Source of the DNA: Alopecurus myosuroides
Taxonomy: Eukaryota > Streptophyta > Magnoliopsida > Poales > Poaceae
NCBI GenBank assembly: GCA_028641055.1
Contig: CM054058.1
Span: 86,563,927 to 86,627,926 of the forward strand
Direction of reading: 5' to 3'
DNA length: 64,000 bases
A program made the translations under genes and the position numbers. Every line of letters begins with the position of its first letter. Position 1 is the first letter of the stretch. Positions 59,301 to 64,000 of this stretch are shown here, piece by piece. Below the pieces are notes generated by a model. The model was given only the letters and a program-made list of their open reading frames with translations. It was not told where the DNA came from and made no database searches.

Positions 59301-59596
59301 ACCAGCAAGGTTTACGACGTTATCACAGTCGGAAAATCAGGCATCGTTCTTTTAAAGAAGGTGACTTAGTGTTGAGATTGGTGCAGAAAAGGAAGCACAA
59401 ATTAGCCCCAGTATGGGAAGGACCATTTGTCATCAGTAAAGCCATGAAGAATGGATCATACTATCTTGTTGACATTCGAGATACGGAGGACGACCCCGAG
59501 AAGCCGAATCGCAAAAGAAAGAGAAAAATAGATGATGAACTAGGAGAGACAAATAGGCCTTGGAGTATCCAGCAATTACGTCCCTTCTACACTTAG
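56363..59596 (+). CDS. Reverse transcriptase, two RNase H domains and integrase of the Tat element
   Basis: One uninterrupted frame after TAG 56360; the first Met is at 56426 (1056 codons). Numbering from it, RT spans about 40-230, with FLDAYSG (Asp113) and YVDD (175-178, nt 56948-56959). The first RNase H lies at about 310-440. The second, archaeal-type RNase H (about 455-585) keeps its acidic set: Asp464, Glu504, Asp526 and Asp576. Integrase has a HHCC zinc finger (His691, His697/698, Cys729, Cys732) and a catalytic triad Asp761, Asp820, Glu856 with exactly 35 residues between the last two. The C-terminus is basic (KPNRKRKRK). All catalytic residues are intact, but translation would need passage through upstream stops and a frameshift. 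Confidence 0.93.
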   Translation, partial: EGELIKFLRENWDIFAWCPADMPGVPRELAEHQLKVIPGSKPVKQGLCRFDGRRRKAIGKEIIRLLAADFIKEVIHTDWSANPVLVPKKDTTALRMCIDYTGLNKLCPKDRFALPRIDQIIDATAGSELLCFLDAYSGYPQIRMKKEDQIKTSFITPYGTYYYVTMPFGLKNAGATYQRCMQRCLHSQIGRNVHVYVDDIAVITKEKNTLLEDLRETFENLRTYKMKLNPSKCVFGVPSGKLLGFIVSHRGIEVNPEKIKAILNISKPMCVKDVQRLTGSAAAVSRFISRLGDKALPLYKLLKKSDKFEWTEEADAALAQLKETLMNAPVLASPKDEEPMLLYLTATNRVISAVIVVERTKEEQSIPDQHPVYYISEVFSESKQRYPHYQKLAYGVFFASRKLRHYFQGHSITVVCKAPLGDIINNAEATGRVAKWGIELAPFDIKYQPRTAIKSQVLADFVADWTEAMENTPMPESEYWIMHFDGSKMKEGAGAGVVLKSPKGDTMEYVLQIHFNASNNVAEYEALLHGLHIAKEIGVKRILCYGDSDLVQHQLNQTWDAKSPIMAEYRRTVDEFAICFFGFEVLHIKREENWNADALARMGSERVKTLPPGVFVQHLHEPSIKGGDVDYPLASETIEVMLVKPDWTIPYLNFLVNQKYPEGADEVLQRQIQRRCKGYVVINDHLYKRSTSGIFQRCISPEEGREILEEIHAGDCGHHAQSKSIVKKAFRAGFFWLTAKTDAERIVNTCEGCQYYAKQTNLPAQALKTIPITWPFAVWGLDMMGPFKTARGVLTHLLVAVDKYTKWVEAKPIKKLDGATARNFIIDLVMRYGVPHSIITDNGTNFSIGELAKYCQQTGIRLDLASVAHPQSNGQVERMNSSILQGIRPRLETPLHRAAGAWVEELPSVLWSIRTTPNRSTEQTPFFLVYGAEAILPTDMIHDSPRVQNFDDSDAEEARQDAVDLLEEERELVLQRSAIYQQGLRRYHSRKIRHRSFKEGDLVLRLVQKRKHKLAPVWEGPFVISKAMKNGSYYLVDIRDTEDDPEKPNRKRKRKIDDELGETNRPWSIQQLRPFYT

Positions 59597-60190
59597 TTCA
59601 ATTTCTATGTAAACATCTTTGAGATCATGAAATAAAGTTGTCGGAATTCATATTCATTATAAGTACAAAATATTTCCGCTTTATCTATTTCCCAATGATC
59701 TTACAAATACTCAATGTTGACCCGAATTGTGCCTGCGTGCTCGGTGTTTAAAAGCTGAATGATTCGGCCTGTTAAAGGTTAAAGGAAACTCGGATTGTGC
59801 CTGTGTGCCCAAGTTTCAGAACAGTTCCTTGTTTTCTCTAAGTTTTATCTGATTGTGTATGTGTTGGGTTACTGAAACTAGTCAGTAAAAATGCTTCTAG
59901 CATAATCCATGTTTCTGAGTTTTTAAAACTGTTTGGTTCGTCCCCAGTTACTCAACATGACGATACATATTGCTCATTGAGCCATTTTTAAACACTAGAG
60001 CAGTTAAAACACAGATGCCAGATTACTTAGAACATAAAGGAACAGCCAAACCCGGAAAAACTTTGCAAGAAGCTTGAAATTGCAAAAGGCGGAGTTCTTG
60101 TTCCGACAAATGACATAGAAGCATTACAATATGAATTACATTGTAAAAAAGCTACTATACACATCCATCATCCAGGTCAAGTGCGCCCCC
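59597..60190 (+). other. Spacer between pol and the antisense gene
   Basis: About 590 bp without an ORF of note. It contains two copies of a phrase like 'ggattgtgcctg.gtgc.c' near 59720-59820 and an aataaa-like motif just after pol (59630). It holds the convergent 3' ends of the sense and antisense genes. Confidence 0.6.
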
Positions 60191-62962
60191 TTAAACTTCT
60201 GAGTCTTCATCACTGCTATCATTCTCGGGGGCTGCGGGCACTTCTTCTTCCGGATAAGTAATGGAGATATTCACCATGGAGGCAATCTGAGTGGCGTGGC
60301 CTTCAACTTCATTAAAGATCGCATTTATTTGTGCTTCTGTACATTCTTGAGGAATACCGGATGCTACACGCCAGGATTTTGCATCGGGGTAGTGTAAGCG
60401 CATGAGGCCAAGTGCCATTCGCGCACCACCCCGTGCAGCAGAGCGAAGGAAAGATTCCTTCGAATTTGCTACCTCCATGATGCCATCCGGAAGTCGGTAA
60501 ACTTCTGAAAATTGTATACTACTTGTGGGCAGGAATTTATTAATTAAATGCATTCCTGCATTTCTGATTGAATTCCATATCTTCCCAAAGGCCCGGATCT
60601 TTTCAGTCCGAGAAATTCCTGGAAAATTTCCTGCTTTTTTTTGACAAAAGCAAAGATTAGAGAATACAAGAAATATGACATGAAAGAATTGGTAAAAGAA
60701 GTCAGCTTACCAAGAACCGCGTCAATTTCATCGCCCTCTTTCATACGAGGGAATAGCATACTTTCTAAATCATTGATAATAGATTTATCCTCTGCTGCCT
60801 GCAAAGAAGCCTTGGATTGCGCAATCCCAAGGGCTAGATTACTGGTTTCCAGTTCTTCTCGAACTTTTGAAAGTTCTCTTTGAAGGTTGGAGTTTTCTTC
60901 ACGAAGTTGAGAAAAATAAGCAGCGTTTGCTGTGAGCTTCTTGGCTTTGGTTAAAGCAGCTGAAAAGCAGGGACAAAATAATCCGACATTACGGCAAGAT
61001 CTAGCAATGATTTTCCAGCAAAAATCAATAAACACGAAGTAAAATACCGGTGGCTTTTGATAATTGCTTTTGAGACGACGCCAGTTCGTTGCTTTTTGAC
61101 TCAATAACAGATTGAAGTGTTTTTACTTCTCTGCTTTTGAGGCTAAGTTTTTTCAAAACTTCCAAGTTTATGGCATCTGCGGAATGCTGAAACATGGAAA
61201 TGAAAGCCAGATGCTTAAGTTTGAACAAGCATACAAAGAAGCATTAAGAAGAATTTAGATTTTCAACTTAATGCTTGGGGGCTAGAGGTATTACCTGGCT
61301 CATTTCTCGCAAATCAGTTAAGGTCTCCTTGAATTCTCTGGCATATTCCATGAAAAGAATTCCTACGTGGTGAAGGCCATCGTGTATGACCTGGCGGGGC
61401 GAGAATGCGATATTGTTGCGGATAACTAATCCATTTTGTGGCCAAGGGCGAACCAGAGGCGCAGGAGCGAAAAATTTCTTAGCTTCCGGACGAATATATC
61501 CGAGGTCGTCGAAAGGTTCTTCTTTCACCCGGATATCATCTGGAGCAGGAATGAATTCGTTTCTGACAGGTGATTGAAAATTTCCGCCCATTGGCATATT
61601 CGTTTCCCCCCTTTTACCCGTAGCTGCAGAAGGAAATTCTTCTTTGATAGTAGTTTGCCTCTTGCGCTTTTGGTTGTTGTAAAACTCGGCATGTAATGTG
61701 CTGATTTCAGCATCAGAAGCAAGATCATTTTCTCCAAGTTCGTCAAACTAGGAAAGAATTAACAGTATGTTAAAAAATGAAGAGAGAAGATAATCTGAGG
61801 AAACTCAGAAACAAGGGAAGGAAAGTACCTTAGGAACTAGATTTTCCGCATGATAAATGGCTAGACTTTCCTCAATCTGGCTATCGGCGGCAACTATCTG
61901 ATGAAGGCGTTCTATAAAATCCTTCTTGCTAAAGGACCTATCGGTGCCTCTCATGCTATCTTCCGGTCCCGTGTACTCGCAAAGAAGTCGGGAACGAAGG
62001 GATAAAGGTTGTACGCGACGTCCAAACCAGCATAAAACGATATCCTTCCAAACCAAAGGTGGTTGAGAAGAAGAAAGTTTGGCAATGCGCCGCTTTATTT
62101 TCATCAGGTTTTCAGGCAAATCCTCTGTTACTGCAAGTGTCCAATTCTCGTGAGGAATAGCGGCAGAATTAACAAAGGGAGGAATTCCGGTTTCTTTGCT
62201 GGGGAACGGAATGTCTTGGTGATAAAAGAAAGAACCTAGCCAAGATTGGTCAGGTTTCGGCATTCTTATCTTTGGATACCATTCTTCCCTAAAGTTTCTG
62301 AGGATAAAAGATATGGTACCGCAGATGGGCGAAACACCGTTTGTGATGTTGTGTTTTACCTCGAAACAATAATGCCAGAAGTCTAAATTGGGAGTTATTC
62401 CAAGATACCCTTCGAAAAGAGCTTGGAAACTAGCTAATTGAAGGATGGAATTTGGAGAGATATTATGTGGTTGGACAACATAAAAGTTGAGGACGTCTAG
62501 GAAAAAGGCGGAAGGGGGAAAACCCATACCTCTCGTGATATGAGAGGTAAGGAGGACGCGTTCTCCTTCCTTTGGCTTGGGCACTGGCTCATCCTTCGAG
62601 ATCCGCCATTTGCCTTTAACTATTAATTTATCCCTTGACATCCGACGAAGGAGGACGAGTGAAGTATTACTCTGATTCCAATTTCCGACAAATTCTGCTT
62701 CTTCATCAGCTCCAGTGGAGAAGCGCTCAGTGCCACGGGAGTGAATCTTGACCCCTGCCGGTTCTGAAGCAAACGGCGGGGTTGTCGTGGCGCTTGGGCC
62801 CGCTACGTCCGCGGCGGCGGAAGCATTTCCTCCGCCCGCCGCGGATGCCGTGGCCTTTTCCGGCCCGCCGCCGGCATGCTTGGGCGACCCTAGCTGTGGA
62901 TCTAGGTCGCCCAAAAGCTCGTCGATGGAGGCGCGAGCCGGTGAGGACGACGGAGAGGCCAT
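60191..62962 (-). CDS. Antisense five-exon gene of the Tat element (PF04195-type 'putative gypsy transposon' protein)
   Basis: Exons inferred on the minus strand: 62962-61829, 61747-61295, 61186-61048, 60959-60711 and 60618-60191. All four introns are GT...AG (donors at 61828, 61294, 61047, 60710). Lengths 1134, 453, 139, 249 and 428 sum to 2403 nt, an open frame of 800 codons plus stop. Exon 1 has a Ser/Ala-rich acidic N-terminus, then a region matching the PF04195 family (MGFPPSAFFLDVLNFY, NSILQLASFQALFEGYLG). Exons 2-4 contain KEEPFDDLG and a long coiled coil (LREENSNLQRELSKVREE). Exon 5 ends in an acidic tail. A TATA box lies about 135 bp upstream. Antisense ORFs of this class are known in Tat-lineage elements; their role is unknown. 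Reading frames are free of stops, unlike the sense genes. Confidence 0.82.
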
Positions 62963-63094
62963 CTTTTTCGGTGGCGAGTGAGCGCTCCGGCGTGCAAAAG
63001 GTTCGTCGGGGCAAGGTCTTGCTCTCGTGCTCGCGTTTGCGTCAATGGCGTGGGCAGTGTGGAGTGAGGAAAGATTTCCGATGACGACGAGGAC

Positions 63095-63108
63095 GGCTAT
63101 TTATAGCC
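63095..63108 (-). promoter_or_regulatory. TATA box of the antisense gene
   Basis: The minus strand reads GGCTATAAATAGCC, a consensus TATAAATA about 135 bp before the ATG at 62962, with a GC-rich leader between. It is distinct from the LTR promoter and suggests the antisense gene is transcribed on its own. Confidence 0.65.
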
Positions 63109-63497
63109 TGAAAACCTCTAGATACGTGCCAACGGCTCTTTCGAAAGTTGGATGTTTGACGCGTGTCAACCACCGGAAAATCCGGGAAACGGAACGACAG
63201 AGGAATGATGGTTATCTCCTCGTTTCCCGTGAGAATCTGTCAGAGATACGTTACAGGGTTTCCCGCGTGAAACCAAGCGGCGCTTGCGTCAGCATGATTA
63301 AGACGCTGATGTCATAAGTTCCTTTTCCGCGAAGGATCGCGAGAAGAAAAGCCGGATTTTCATAGTTCCGAGTTTTATGTTACCATCTCCTTCGAAAGGA
63401 AAGAAGAAAGAATCAAGACTGCTGAATTAAGTTTTCCCGAACAAAATGTATTTGACGAAAGGCGGAGTTTCAGAGTTTTGATCCTTCCTGGGGCTAC
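63109..63497 (+). other. Region between the antisense promoter and the 3' LTR
   Basis: About 390 bp without a gene on either strand. The last bases (tggggctac, 63489-63497) form the polypurine tract just before the 3' LTR. Confidence 0.6.
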
Positions 63498-64000
63498 TGT
63501 CGGATATATACTGAATAGGGGTATAGAAGATGGTAGACAAAAGAGCCGGACTACCAGGGTGGCCTACATGGTAATGGGCTTAGGTCCATTGGGCGGCCCA
63601 GTAGTCCGACGCGCAGAAGCCGGATTCTAGAAGAACCCGGATCACGGCCCACGTAATCTGGCTTGGAGGAGAAGACGGATTCCTTACTTTCCAAGTTACA
63701 AGTTAAACGTAGTCTTCTAGGTTTCTTGTTCTGTAAGCCCTAATCCGGCTGTTATATAAAGCCGGACGGGAGATAGATTACATAAGTTCTCTAGGTTCTA
63801 AGTTAAGTTAGACACAAGCTAAAGCTCTACGCAACTCGCCGGGAAGTTCATCCTCGTCGAGTAGCTAGATCTATTCTCTCACATTGTAACCCTGTTATAC
63901 GGGCTTTAGTCCCAATTAGTGAGAAGTGCAGGAGTAGGTACGCCGTACTGTCGCGACGTACCGAACCTGGGTAAAACCCCGTGTTTTGTGTTACTACGCT
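63498..64000 (+). repeat. 3' LTR of the Tat element, cut by the window end
   Basis: The first 503 bp of the LTR, offset 11374 from the 5' copy, with one mismatch. The remaining 73 bp and the TSD are outside the window. Confidence 0.95.

Larger units (their letters stand above)
48254..64000 (+). mobile_element. Athila-like Gypsy element 2 (5' part), host of the Tat insertion
   Basis: LTR 48254-49962, Asp-type primer site 49973, gag and protease to 52123. There the Tat element interrupts it; the rest lies beyond the window. The left flank is the CACTA coding region of copy B (…cttgggcatg). Confidence 0.85.
52124..64000 (+). mobile_element. Tat-lineage Gypsy retrotransposon, young, with antisense gene
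   Basis: 5' LTR 52124-52699, primer site 52701, gag, protease, RT, RNase H, a second RNase H and integrase (to 59596), an antisense gene (62962-60191), a purine tract, and a 3' LTR from 63498 that runs off the window. The second (archaeal-type) RNase H, the primer site TTGGCGCCCACCGTGGGG and an antisense ORF between pol and the 3' LTR are hallmarks of the Tat lineage. The LTRs differ at one position in 503 bp. Confidence 0.93.

Overview
This window looks like a transposon-packed intergenic stretch of a large grass genome, most likely a pooid such as a Triticeae, Aveneae or Lolium relative. The basis is the make-up: CACTA elements with TNP2 and Ulp1-type genes, Athila-like and Tat-like Gypsy retrotransposons, one Copia family present twice, solo LTRs, a MITE-like element, and layered nesting with intact target-site duplications (TSDs). 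I found no convincing host gene, rRNA gene, functional tRNA or CRISPR array. The species cannot be told from sequence reading alone.

Left part (1-20.4 kb). A long minus-oriented Gypsy-type LTR fills 1-2819 and carries a tRNA-like Pol III unit. A fragment of one CACTA family follows. Next comes a larger CACTA element (about 3.44-8.905 kb, minus strand) with a decayed TNP2 transposase. It is cut into the gag of a minus-oriented Copia element (8.9-14.43 kb). That same gag holds a second, non-autonomous CACTA (9394-11076, TSD AGA), and the Copia LTR holds an Athila-like solo LTR (12011-13382). At 15.76-17.44 kb lies the 5' part of another Copia element, fused to an unidentified GC-rich ORF on the opposite strand.

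Middle part (20.4-48.25 kb). This is a tandem duplication. Copy A (20412 to about 30003) and copy B (about 30004 to 48253) share the same MITE, the same flank and the same CACTA second gene (N-terminal Transposase_24/DUF8039-like parts and a C-terminal Ulp1/C48 cysteine protease). Different elements entered each copy afterwards. A has a CACTA (TSD TAA) and a solo LTR (TSD CCCGA) that itself carries a DNA element. B has a full-length Copia (TSD ACATG) and a non-autonomous Athila-like element (TSD CCCGG). Each copy preserves the empty site of the other's insertions, so without these inserts the shared units agree at about 5.1-5.2 kb.

Right part (48.25-64 kb). A second Athila-like element (LTR, tRNA-Asp-type primer site, frameshifted gag and protease) inserted into copy B. 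A Tat-lineage Gypsy element then inserted into its protease at 52124. The Tat element is very young: its LTRs differ at one of 503 comparable bases. It has gag, protease, reverse transcriptase, two RNase H domains and integrase on the plus strand, interrupted by three amber stops and one frameshift. On the minus strand, between pol and the 3' LTR, lies a five-exon gene (60191-62962) whose inferred splice sites join into one open frame of about 800 codons with its own TATA box.

The observations most worth following up are the intron-bearing antisense gene of the Tat element, the tandem duplication with reciprocal empty sites, a young element carrying a broken pol, a 110-bp near-perfect palindrome in the CACTA subterminal region, a Copia family with an apparent LTR-encoded leader and no visible primer site, and the Pol III-like unit inside an LTR.
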